Assembly (NCBI GenBank): GCA_002070475.1
Contig: MWDI01000036.1
Location: 1-55,138, forward strand
Source of the DNA: Firmicutes bacterium ADurb.Bin146
GTDB lineage: Bacteria; Bacillota; Clostridia; DUPQ01
Direction of reading: 5' to 3'
Length of the DNA stretch: 55,138 nt
Part shown: positions 26,173-33,813 of the stretch, piece after piece
How positions within the stretch are numbered: position 1 is the first letter of the stretch
Layout of the letters: each line of letters begins with the position of its first letter
Translations under genes and position numbers: made by a program
Notes under the pieces: generated by a model
What the model saw: only the letters and a program-made list of their open reading frames with translations
Database searches by the model: none
What the model was told of the DNA's origin: nothing

Positions 26173-27157
26173 CAAGTATATTTTCTGCCGGAACATTAGG
26201 CAGTATTTCTTCATGGCTTGGTGAAATGACTATATTCGGACCCAAAATTGACCTTACTCTTCTTACCTCATCTTTTATCTGTGCAGGTGTGGCATTAACA
26301 AAGAAGGTCTGAGCATCAATACCTCCCAAGAAAGCCAGGTCATTTTTATAGACGGATAAATCTTTCGCACTCATTCCTGTAGCCTGTGCCTGTATGGGAT
26401 GAAGGACGTTCACTCCTGCATCAATAAGGTCAGGAATAATCCTGTATATTGATCCGCACGAATGCAGCATAATAATCTTGTTATATTTCTTTCCGACCTG
26501 TATCAGTCTTCTAAAAGAAGGCATTACGAATTTCCTGAACATCTCTGGTGACAAGAAAAGATCAAGCTGAGTACCGAAATCATTACCGAAAAACATTGCA
26601 TCAGCCCTGTCTCCTAATCCTTTAAAGAACAGGTCATTAGCCTCAACAAAGTAATCCACAATTCTTTCAGTAACAGCTTCAACTATCATGGGATTCTCAT
26701 ACATCTTTATAAAATAGTTTTCCATACCGAAGAAGTCAGCAACAAGATGAAAGAAATGGCTCCACATTCCTGTAAAAACCATTTTATCCTGGAATTTATC
26801 TGTCTGAGCATATATGTCAGTAAAATCACAATACTTGGCATCCGGCCATGGATACTTTTCTATATCAGCAAGACTCTCAGCTTCTGCAAAACAGCCTTCT
26901 GCGCTTAAAGTCTCTCTTTTCATATTCCATGAAGGATTGAAATCTGCAAGACCCTCTGGATGCTTATAGCCTGAATTTGCCATAAACCATCTGCAGTCAT
27001 CATTAAGGTATTGATAAATAGCTTCCCTAGTAGGTTCGATGCTCCACTTTTCTGCGTATATTGGTATTGTCTTATCATTAGGATGCCCAGTCCACATCGC
27101 ACCAGTTCCATTACCTTTACGCAAAAAAATATTTTTCACTTTTTCTCTTGAATTCAT
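26147..27157 (-). CDS. Uroporphyrinogen decarboxylase-family (UroD/MtaA-like) protein
   Basis: A 336-residue UroD-superfamily barrel. It differs from the two paralogues in the window by carrying an H-x-C motif, LHSCGS, at about residue 220, at the position of the first two zinc ligands of MtaA/MtbA corrinoid methyltransferases. The third ligand position reads SPSHEEILPNVP, with His instead of Cys. GIDAQTFFVN and ENILAM at the end are typical of this branch. HemE function is unlikely because the HemE N-terminal RxPVW motif is missing. AAGGAG stands 5 bases before the ATG. The gene is alone, convergent with metG. Confidence 0.8.
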   Translation of the reverse strand: MNSREKVKNIFLRKGNGTGAMWTGHPNDKTIPIYAEKWSIEPTREAIYQYLNDDCRWFMANSGYKHPEGLADFNPSWNMKRETLSAEGCFAEAESLADIEKYPWPDAKYCDFTDIYAQTDKFQDKMVFTGMWSHFFHLVADFFGMENYFIKMYENPMIVEAVTERIVDYFVEANDLFFKGLGDRADAMFFGNDFGTQLDLFLSPEMFRKFVMPSFRRLIQVGKKYNKIIMLHSCGSIYRIIPDLIDAGVNVLHPIQAQATGMSAKDLSVYKNDLAFLGGIDAQTFFVNATPAQIKDEVRRVRSILGPNIVISPSHEEILPNVPAENILAMAEAAKE

Positions 27158-27291
27158 AAATACTCCTTAACCCAACAGACATATTATACATCAAACAGAA
27201 ATAACTGAATATATATTAAATATTTATAGAAAATTCTGAATATTTGTATATAATAGAATATGAGTTAAACAAACAGAATTTTGAGGTAAGT

Positions 27292-29955
27292 ATGAAGAAA
27301 GACCGTTTTCTATATGCATTTGTAATTATAACAATAACACTGTCAGTCTTTTTGTGTTCTTGTGAGAGCAATATACCAATTGAATCAGAGATAGTATCTC
27401 CCATACTATCCCCAACCTCATCTCCTATCCCCTCTGAATCCATAGAGCCTACCAAGACCGATCCTCCTACTATTACCCCATCACCATCAATTACGCCTGA
27501 ACCTTCGCAACCACCTACAAGACCTTCAGAATATACGGACTCGAAATATTTCGTTTTTGATGAAATAAACGGTGTAATACTGGATTACAACATGGAAGGC
27601 GGAATATATGTAAATATACCTGAAACTATAAATGGTAAAGAAGTAAAATCGATTGGATGGAGAGCATTTTACGGTAAACGCCTATATGGTATCATATTGC
27701 CTGACACATTAACATATATTAGCGATTATGCTTTTTATAACAGTGGTATTGTTGAAGCTGATATAGGAAATGGCGTAGAGTACATTGGCAAATATGCATT
27801 TTATAATAACTGGAAGAATTATATAATGACCAGACAAGATAAACCGGATATGCACTTCAGATCTGATGGTATTGTGCATATCAAACTTTCTGACAGTTTA
27901 AAATACATAGGTGAGTATGCATTTTATAAAAACTCTATTGCTGGCATAAAATTACCTGAAGATCTGGAATTTATCGGTCCGAATGCTTTTTCAAATAATA
28001 ACCTGTATTTAGTAGAAATACCCGACAGCGTGAATTACATAGGAAAAGATGCATTTTCAGGACTTGCCGAGGATAAGATAAAACTGGGTACAGGTTATAC
28101 ATATTATCTTTCTATAGATAATGACACGATAACCGGACATATTGCATCACCTTCAGCCACTCTTGTAATCCCAAGCATTCCCGGAGTCAACAAGATAAAA
28201 TCTGAAGCTTTCTATGATTACGCAGACATAACAAAAGTAGTAATAGATGAAGGAATTGAATATATAGGGACAAATGCTTTCAAGCCAATCAACTGGCGTG
28301 CTCCAAAAAGAACTGTTACTCTGCCTAAAAGTATTAAATATGTAAGTCAGAGAGCATTCTCTTTTTATGATGATCATATTTTTAATACAATTGACCCAAG
28401 CCAGCTTAACAAGATTGACTTTGCCGATAAATCCTCATCAAATCCTCTGTATGACTTCCCTCAAAACAGAAGCGAGATTGTATCTGAGAATATAACGCAG
28501 ACACTTGTTTTCGCGGAAATCAATCCCGTAAAAGATTGGGTTCAAAGATATGTCTGTGCTAAGTACAAGGATAAAGATATATTATCCTGTGAAGTAAGTT
28601 ATTCATATCTCTCTGATGCAAGCAATATTACAGATATCCATTCATGTGACAGTTATGTTTTAAAAGCTACAATGTTCGAAATATCACTGAAGACAAACAC
28701 TGATATCGAAGGAATAGCCAAGAACGAATCTGGTTATTACTATTTACAAATACAAGCAATCTATGCAGAAGACAAAATAAATAATCAGCTCACTTTATGT
28801 GGGTTCTTAAATCAGCAGGAATTATTAACAAGCAGAGAAGCTTTGTATGAATACATAAAGGAAGATGGAAGATTTACACTAAATGAGTATATACTAAGTA
28901 AAAAACTTTCACAGATTGAGGAAAATATCGAAACAAATGACCTTTCTAACTGCTCTGTTATTAAGGAGCTTACCAAGGGTGTTGCCTACAATCAAGAATC
29001 CTACAGTAGTTATGAAACATATCTGCCATCAGGAGAGGATTGCGTAATATTCTATGTTCACGATCCTATAAACAAGCTATATAAGGTTAACTACAAAACA
29101 AATGAAATAGTATGGGAAAAAAGTTATGACATTAGCCACACAAGAGGACTTGAGTACACGGACCGTTTCCCAAATGAACATAATGATGTCTTTGAGTTCA
29201 AATACTATATAGGGAACTACGAACTTCATACAGACTATATTGATACTGACGGCAAAGTAGTAGTCTTAGATGCTTCTGAATTTTATCAGGAGGACTTAAT
29301 ATCGGGTACCGACTGGAAGGTTATATCCGATAATGGAAATATTTATCTTGAAGACACAAAAACTCAGAGAAAATCCATTATTGCAAATCATGTGGAGAAT
29401 ACAAGCCAGTATTTTACGGAAAGCAAATTTGTAAAAGCAATCAATAGCAATCAGATCATAATAGAGTCTTCCTTTTCAGGAGAAGGATCTCTTCATAGCT
29501 GGTATTTCATATACAATATTGATACCGGTTATCTTGAACAACTTCTAGTAAATAGTTTTGATTACTATCTCATTACCAATAGAAATGATGCTTATGTAAA
29601 CAAAATAATTAACGATTACTATAATACTGAAACATTACGAATTTACAACTCTTCAGACCACACGACTACCGATATACGACGCTGGACTGATGACTTTATC
29701 TGTATTAACGCTCATGCAGTATCTAAAGACGGCAGATACCTTGCTCTTCTGACCACGGACAGTTTTACAATAGATGGTTGGACAACAACATACGCAAATA
29801 CCGGAATTATAATCATTGATCTGGAACATCAAAAGGCATTAGTCCAAGATGAGCTCATCTTGAGTCATGGCAGTTTATCATTTTTAAGTGATAATACTTT
29901 GGTTGTAAACGATATGAAGACTATGATGTATATAGATGTGCCGTCAATAGAATAG
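27292..29955 (+). CDS. Large BspA-like leucine-rich repeat lipoprotein
   Basis: An 887-residue surface protein. The signal peptide ends in a lipobox (FLCSC), followed by a Pro/Ser/Thr-rich stalk to about residue 85. LRR_5/BspA repeats follow to about 390 (VKSIGWRAFYGKR, LTYISDYAFYNSG, VEYIGKYAFYNNW, LKYIGEYAFYKNS, LEFIGPNAFSNNN). The remaining 490 residues include beta-rich segments reminiscent of a propeller (for example RYLALLTTDS, GIIIIDLEH), which I could not assign to a family. The start is ATG 27292 with GAGG 5 bases upstream; the frame extends upstream only from a TTG. It should act in adhesion or binding outside the cell. The downstream Hip genes are on the other strand. Confidence 0.85.
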   Translation: MKKDRFLYAFVIITITLSVFLCSCESNIPIESEIVSPILSPTSSPIPSESIEPTKTDPPTITPSPSITPEPSQPPTRPSEYTDSKYFVFDEINGVILDYNMEGGIYVNIPETINGKEVKSIGWRAFYGKRLYGIILPDTLTYISDYAFYNSGIVEADIGNGVEYIGKYAFYNNWKNYIMTRQDKPDMHFRSDGIVHIKLSDSLKYIGEYAFYKNSIAGIKLPEDLEFIGPNAFSNNNLYLVEIPDSVNYIGKDAFSGLAEDKIKLGTGYTYYLSIDNDTITGHIASPSATLVIPSIPGVNKIKSEAFYDYADITKVVIDEGIEYIGTNAFKPINWRAPKRTVTLPKSIKYVSQRAFSFYDDHIFNTIDPSQLNKIDFADKSSSNPLYDFPQNRSEIVSENITQTLVFAEINPVKDWVQRYVCAKYKDKDILSCEVSYSYLSDASNITDIHSCDSYVLKATMFEISLKTNTDIEGIAKNESGYYYLQIQAIYAEDKINNQLTLCGFLNQQELLTSREALYEYIKEDGRFTLNEYILSKKLSQIEENIETNDLSNCSVIKELTKGVAYNQESYSSYETYLPSGEDCVIFYVHDPINKLYKVNYKTNEIVWEKSYDISHTRGLEYTDRFPNEHNDVFEFKYYIGNYELHTDYIDTDGKVVVLDASEFYQEDLISGTDWKVISDNGNIYLEDTKTQRKSIIANHVENTSQYFTESKFVKAINSNQIIIESSFSGEGSLHSWYFIYNIDTGYLEQLLVNSFDYYLITNRNDAYVNKIINDYYNTETLRIYNSSDHTTTDIRRWTDDFICINAHAVSKDGRYLALLTTDSFTIDGWTTTYANTGIIIIDLEHQKALVQDELILSHGSLSFLSDNTLVVNDMKTMMYIDVPSIE

Positions 29956-29960
29956 AAGCC

Positions 29961-30929
29961 TTATTCGGCTATTATCGATATTCTGTCGGTTATAAGCTTA
30001 TAAAATTCTGATTTCATATCATCAGGCAGATATGAATCACTACACATTTTAAGGTATGTCTCTTTCAATGTAACAATTTTATTTATCATCTTTTCTGCTG
30101 ATTTACTTAGTATCCCTGCATTTTCAGCAAGAGCAAGAAAATCTTTCTTTTTTATATTCCGTTTCTTTTCATTAAGGGTAAGCGCAAGCTGGTTCTCATC
30201 TTCTGGTAGAATAATATTCACAGGAAGCATATCATATGCAGGTGAAAGAACATATTCCTGGCTATTTGGTGCGGTTTCAATCAATGAAAAGTTCTTCAAA
30301 TGCATATCTGAATTACCTGCCACATATGAAAATACTATTCTGACAAATAGTTCAGACAGATCCAACCCTGTATTTATAGAATATTTAGAAATTATCTTCG
30401 AGCATTGTTCGTATGAGCCATGGTATTTATCCTGTGACAATCGGCCGCTTAATTGACAGAAATCTTCCATTGCATGCATATTAGCTTTAATAGTGTTATT
30501 CGGCACAATACGGTCGATACGCCTTGTAATATATGAATAGCTGCTGTTTTCCATCATGAATAGTGCAAATGGAACTGTTTTTATACCTGTTCTTAATGCC
30601 ATCTGCATGACCAGAAATTCTGCTTCTGGTAAAGAACGATACTCCGGCACCTGAGGTTTCAGAATATATACGGTTGGATAGTTTACAAGCGTTAATCTCG
30701 GATTATCACCCTGCGTCAGATGCAACGATAATTTTCTTTGTACACCGGGTACTGTGATCCCGTTATTGATATTTTCATTTGCATACTGCTCTAATACCTC
30801 ATCAGTTATGTCTATCTTTGGAAGGTTCTTTGAAAAAAAGAATTTCTTAATACACGAATTGTGCCAGAATGAAGTTTTCTCAACAGCTGAGTCATTAGAT
30901 AAAGGCTTGCCACAACATAAGCAGTTCAT
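29961..30929 (-). CDS. hipT: HipT-like Ser/Thr kinase toxin (HipA C-terminal domain, split form)
   Basis: A 322-residue HipA-type kinase lacking the N-subdomain-1, which is encoded by the gene before it. HipA/HipT toxins phosphorylate aminoacyl-tRNA synthetases (GltX, TrpS) and stop growth. Motifs: the gly-rich/autophosphorylation region PGVQRKLSLHL near 56, TVYILKPQ for the ATP lysine, catalytic GNSDMHLKN (D208, N213) and the DFG-like SPAYDMLP. Unlike E. coli HipA, it begins with a zinc-ribbon-like module: CLCCGKPL and FWHNSCIKK (C-x2-C ... H-x2-C). The ATG at 30929 overlaps the hipS stop (ATGA) with GGGAGG upstream. Assignment to the HipBST type rests on gene order and the split. Confidence 0.88.
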   Translation of the reverse strand: MNCLCCGKPLSNDSAVEKTSFWHNSCIKKFFFSKNLPKIDITDEVLEQYANENINNGITVPGVQRKLSLHLTQGDNPRLTLVNYPTVYILKPQVPEYRSLPEAEFLVMQMALRTGIKTVPFALFMMENSSYSYITRRIDRIVPNNTIKANMHAMEDFCQLSGRLSQDKYHGSYEQCSKIISKYSINTGLDLSELFVRIVFSYVAGNSDMHLKNFSLIETAPNSQEYVLSPAYDMLPVNIILPEDENQLALTLNEKKRNIKKKDFLALAENAGILSKSAEKMINKIVTLKETYLKMCSDSYLPDDMKSEFYKLITDRISIIAE

Positions 30930-31258
30930 TCCTTTACCTCCCTTATACTTACATTTCCTATACAATCTTTACACGCAACTAAAAGTATACCAAACCGGTC
31001 ATTCATATTGATCTTCCAGTTGCGAGCGACAATATTTAAAAGCCATCCTTCAGGTATCAATCCATCAAAGAATGAAAAGAGAGTTTTTGAAACATATGCT
31101 TCTTCCCGTATAGGCATAGTCAGGCTTGCAGCAGAAGTTTCAGTATTCTTTAAATACACTTTATCATATTGAAATGAGTACCCTGTATCAGTTTCTTTCA
31201 GGATGCCAGCATATATGTTTTGAATATAGATATAAGCGGTTCTGTATGGATCCTGCAT
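30926..31258 (-). CDS. hipS: HipS-like protein (HipA N-terminal subdomain)
   Basis: A 110-residue stand-alone version of the HipA N-subdomain-1 (couple_hipA). It has the family pattern AYIYIQNIYAGILKET at the start, FSFFDGLIPEGWLL in the middle and FGILLVACKDCIGNVSI near the end. In the HipBST system of E. coli O127:H6, HipS takes over the antitoxin role for the kinase HipT, while HipB is the DNA-binding regulator. Here it overlaps hipB by one base (TAATG) and hipT by four (ATGA), so the three are translationally coupled. Whether it is the antitoxin here is inference. Confidence 0.85.
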   Translation of the reverse strand: MQDPYRTAYIYIQNIYAGILKETDTGYSFQYDKVYLKNTETSAASLTMPIREEAYVSKTLFSFFDGLIPEGWLLNIVARNWKINMNDRFGILLVACKDCIGNVSIREVKE

Positions 31259-31458
31259 TATTCATCCTTCTTTCCGGGTACTGCTTCCATTCCGAACATA
31301 GATAAAGCCTGATTTACTTTATCCATTCTTACTGTTTCTTTTCCCTGTTCCAGTTCTCGAACAAACCTAAGACCCAGTCCAGAACGTATTGCAAATTCCT
31401 CCTGTGTCAGTCCCGCTTCTCTTCTTTTCTTTTTTATAAACTTACTAATCGCACTCAT
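31258..31458 (-). CDS. hipB: HipB-like XRE-family repressor
   Basis: A 66-residue Cro/CI-type helix-turn-helix protein. The core is RREAGLTQEEFAIRSGLGLRFVRELEQGKETVRMDKVNQAL, presented here only in parts: AGLTQEEFAIRSGL (helices 2-3) and FVRELEQGK. It should bind the palindromes upstream of its own gene and repress the operon. There is no ribosome-binding site ahead of the ATG: the -10 box ends only 6 bases before it, so the mRNA probably begins at or next to the start codon (leaderless). It is first in the hipB-hipS-hipT operon. Confidence 0.9.
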   Translation of the reverse strand: MSAISKFIKKKRREAGLTQEEFAIRSGLGLRFVRELEQGKETVRMDKVNQALSMFGMEAVPGKKDE

Positions 31459-31464
31459 AGTTGC

Positions 31465-31493
31465 ATATTACACCCGATAGGGTAATAAGTCAA
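31465..31493 (-). promoter_or_regulatory. hipB promoter with operator 1 in the spacer
   Basis: TTGACT (31493-31488), a 17-base spacer and TAATAT (31470-31465) on the minus strand. The spacer holds the dyad ACCC-TATC-GGGT, so repressor binding would block RNA polymerase directly. The -10 box lies 6 bases from the hipB ATG. Confidence 0.75.
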
Positions 31494-31510
31494 CGAAATA
31501 TTTAATATTT

Positions 31511-31526
31511 ATACCCTTAAGGGTAT
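31511..31526. promoter_or_regulatory. Hip operator 2
   Basis: ATACCCTTAAGGGTAT is a perfect 16-base palindrome, centred about 41 bases from operator 1. It shares the ACCC-N4-GGGT core with the other two operators and resembles the TATCC-N8-GGATA logic of E. coli hip operators. Confidence 0.75.
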
Positions 31527-31550
31527 TACATACCTGCCTTTCCAATATTT

Positions 31551-31566
31551 ACACCCTTTAGGGTAT
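31551..31566. promoter_or_regulatory. Hip operator 3
   Basis: ACACCCTTTAGGGTAT carries the same ACCC-N4-GGGT core with one mismatch in the outer arms. Its centre is 40 bases from operator 2. It overlaps the 3' end of the GH36 gene, which probably fixes its imperfect arms. Confidence 0.7.
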
Positions 31567-33483
31567 ATATTTTGCAATTCTTTCTCTGATTGCCTCAGAG
31601 TATGCGTCTTTAAGAATAACTGTACATGATCTTACTGACTCATTAAATGTCATCCTTATTCCATTTTCAGTTAACTGTTGGGATGTGAATATTTCATTAT
31701 CTAGAATATACTGCCTGTTCTTTTTAAGTTTCGGATAAACTATAAGCTCTTTCTGAAAGGATTTTTCTTCAAACAGCTGAAGTATGACTGTCTTTTCCTC
31801 ATCATCTGTGTATTGAAGGATCGTAAAACTGTCACTTCTGACAAGAGGAAGGCATACACAGTTCTCATAGAATCCCCGCATTCTTTTATACTCTTCTATA
31901 TACTCTTTCAGCTGTTCTTTAATATAAGGCAGAAGGCTGTCCAGATCGCAGCTTAACCCTATCGGTCCTCCTGATAAGAAACTTTTGACATAGTCAATTC
32001 TAACTGTCTCAGCATCCTGCCAGGTAGCACCTTTAACAGTCAATAATCTGTCAGTCCTTTTTCCTGAGGAATAAACCGTCGAAAAACCATCAACGCTTTT
32101 AAGTACAGCCCATCTTTCTATTACTGACGGCGGTAAACGAAGCAATGTATTACGTATTATCTTAATATCATCAAAAAGATTCTGATTGTCACTGAACCAT
32201 ACACCATCAAAATATGTGCTCTGGCCTAAATCCATCCTTGTACCTCCGGATGCGCAGTTCTGAATATACATATCCGGATATCTTTTTCTAAGTTTATTGA
32301 TAAATTCCCTATGCCCGGTATGATAACGGTAAAATGATGAATTTTGGTTGTCATATAGGCAGTCCGCATTGAAATCAAATTTAATAAACTCAATACCATA
32401 CTTTTCCACAAGGGAACATACCACTTCTGTCATATATTCATTTGCATCTGGATTTGCATAATCCAGGAAATAGTTATGAGCTTCCTTTATAAAATACTCA
32501 GGATGATTTCTGACTGCCGGAACATTAGCAAGGGCACGTTCTGCTTCAATCCATAACCCGAATTTCATTCCAAGACTTCTTATATACTCAGCTAATTCCT
32601 TTAGTCTTCCAAAAAATGCACCTTTTTCTTTTTCACGATAATCGCCTATTGCTGAGCTCCATGGCTCTATTTCACCGAACCACCCGGCATCAATGACAAA
32701 ATACTCTGCACCCAACTCGGAAGCAGATCTTGCCTGCGAAGCTATAAGGTCGTAATTAAAGTCATCAAACGCCACGAACCATGTGTTAAATATTACAGGA
32801 AGTTTACGTTTCGGATACTCATGGTTGAAGAAATAGTGAAGCTTAGTGCAGCCCATATCTGTTCTACAGTCAAAATCATAAAATAATATAACAGGCATAT
32901 CTATTGTTTCATGAGGCTTAACTTCCATTCTTAACCTGTCATCAGATATTCCAATTTCCACGACAGCTGCATTGCTTAATAAGGCGTAAGGTCTTAAGGA
33001 TACGCTTACTTTCCATGCGGAATTCGGTATAAGATGGAAGGCTGTTCCTCTTTCGTTATTACAGTTCCATAATGTAGTAAAAGGAGTACCTCCAGATGTT
33101 GTCCTTATACCCTGGTTTGATACTGTTATGGTTCCATCAAGCTTTTTCCAGCTCCCGCTGCTTTCATTATTCCAGCAGCTGTATTGGGTATATACCTCAT
33201 TATCATTGTTCAATACAGTAAATCTTGAGAAGTATCTGTACAAAAATATATGGCTGTCAGAAGTATTCGTAAATTTATCTCTTCTGACATAAATACCATG
33301 TTTTTTCTCTACTGTACAGGTTGCCTGATATGACTTCTCATTTAAAACTGCATTAAAGCCTGATGATGTATTTTTTACTTCAATCTTACCGCTTCCATCA
33401 AAAGAACCTGCACTGCAATCTATGTCGAATAAGCCTGAGACTCCTGTCTTACCGCTAAAATCAAATACTGTAGTTAAATCCAT
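31558..33483 (-). CDS. Alpha-galactosidase, glycoside hydrolase family 36
   Basis: A 641-residue GH36/clan D enzyme that should release terminal alpha-galactose from oligosaccharides such as raffinose or galactomannan fragments. After an N-terminal beta-supersandwich, the TIM barrel carries FVIDAGWFG, FGLWIEAERA, the nucleophile D370 in FIKFDFNAD and the acid/base D418 in CASGGTRMDLG; the following VWFSDNQN is typical. Usual GH36 enzymes are 700 or more residues, so this one belongs to a shorter bacterial group. No signal peptide. GGAGAG precedes the ATG. It is separated from the GH2-GH1 cluster upstream by 330 bases of non-coding DNA, so it may be a separate transcript. Confidence 0.88.
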   Translation of the reverse strand: MDLTTVFDFSGKTGVSGLFDIDCSAGSFDGSGKIEVKNTSSGFNAVLNEKSYQATCTVEKKHGIYVRRDKFTNTSDSHIFLYRYFSRFTVLNNDNEVYTQYSCWNNESSGSWKKLDGTITVSNQGIRTTSGGTPFTTLWNCNNERGTAFHLIPNSAWKVSVSLRPYALLSNAAVVEIGISDDRLRMEVKPHETIDMPVILFYDFDCRTDMGCTKLHYFFNHEYPKRKLPVIFNTWFVAFDDFNYDLIASQARSASELGAEYFVIDAGWFGEIEPWSSAIGDYREKEKGAFFGRLKELAEYIRSLGMKFGLWIEAERALANVPAVRNHPEYFIKEAHNYFLDYANPDANEYMTEVVCSLVEKYGIEFIKFDFNADCLYDNQNSSFYRYHTGHREFINKLRKRYPDMYIQNCASGGTRMDLGQSTYFDGVWFSDNQNLFDDIKIIRNTLLRLPPSVIERWAVLKSVDGFSTVYSSGKRTDRLLTVKGATWQDAETVRIDYVKSFLSGGPIGLSCDLDSLLPYIKEQLKEYIEEYKRMRGFYENCVCLPLVRSDSFTILQYTDDEEKTVILQLFEEKSFQKELIVYPKLKKNRQYILDNEIFTSQQLTENGIRMTFNESVRSCTVILKDAYSEAIRERIAKYIP

Positions 33484-33540
33484 AACACTCTCCTCTTTAA
33501 ATATAACCTTAGATAATTATATATTACAAAGATGGTATAT

Positions 33541-33671
33541 TCATCCCAGTTTTGAGTACATTTGTAAAAGAATCCTGTTGTGAGATATATTCTGTATGCC
33601 GCTTGTCTTTAGAGCATAGACCAGAGGACATACTTCTTCCAGAGCAGCAGCCAATGGATATAAATGAGAAA
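33541..33671 (-). pseudogene. Possible 3' remnant of an unidentified gene
   Basis: Within the 330-base gap between the GH36 and GH2 genes, one minus-strand frame runs without start codon from about 33671 to a TGA at 33541-33543. It reads like protein (PLAAALEEVCPLVY, then LKTSGIQNISHNR) with no in-frame ATG near its beginning. I do not recognise it. It could be the tail of a deleted gene or a chance frame; the evidence is weak. Confidence 0.25.
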
Positions 33672-33706
33672 TCCATATTTATCCATTATACTTGATAAGT
33701 ACTTGT

Positions 33707-33718
33707 ACTTGTACAAGT
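33707..33718. repeat. Perfect 12-base palindrome ACTTGTACAAGT
   Basis: Part of AGTACTTGTACTTGTACAAGT, in which the same half-site CTTGTA is repeated. It lies in the GH36/GH2 gap upstream of the GH36 gene and might be an operator of a LacI-like or GntR-like regulator, none of which is in the window. Confidence 0.35.
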
Positions 33719-33739
33719 CCACTATAAAATAGCATAATT

Positions 33740-33787
33740 TTGAAATGTCATAAAATTAGAGTACAAAACATATTGAAATGTCATAAA
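33740..33787. repeat. Pair of 15-base direct repeats
   Basis: TTGAAATGTCATAAA occurs at 33740-33754 and again at 33773-33787, 33 bases (about three helical turns) apart, just after the stop side of the GH2 gene. Such in-phase direct repeats suit an AraC-type or response-regulator site, upstream of GH36 on the minus strand. They could also be a remnant duplication. Confidence 0.45.
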
Positions 33788-33813
33788 TCCTGTCTGTTAG
33801 CAACGTAACTAAA

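Noticed and set aside
33740..33787. CRISPR array
   Set aside because: Only two copies of a 15-base repeat exist, the unit is too short, and there are no cas genes.
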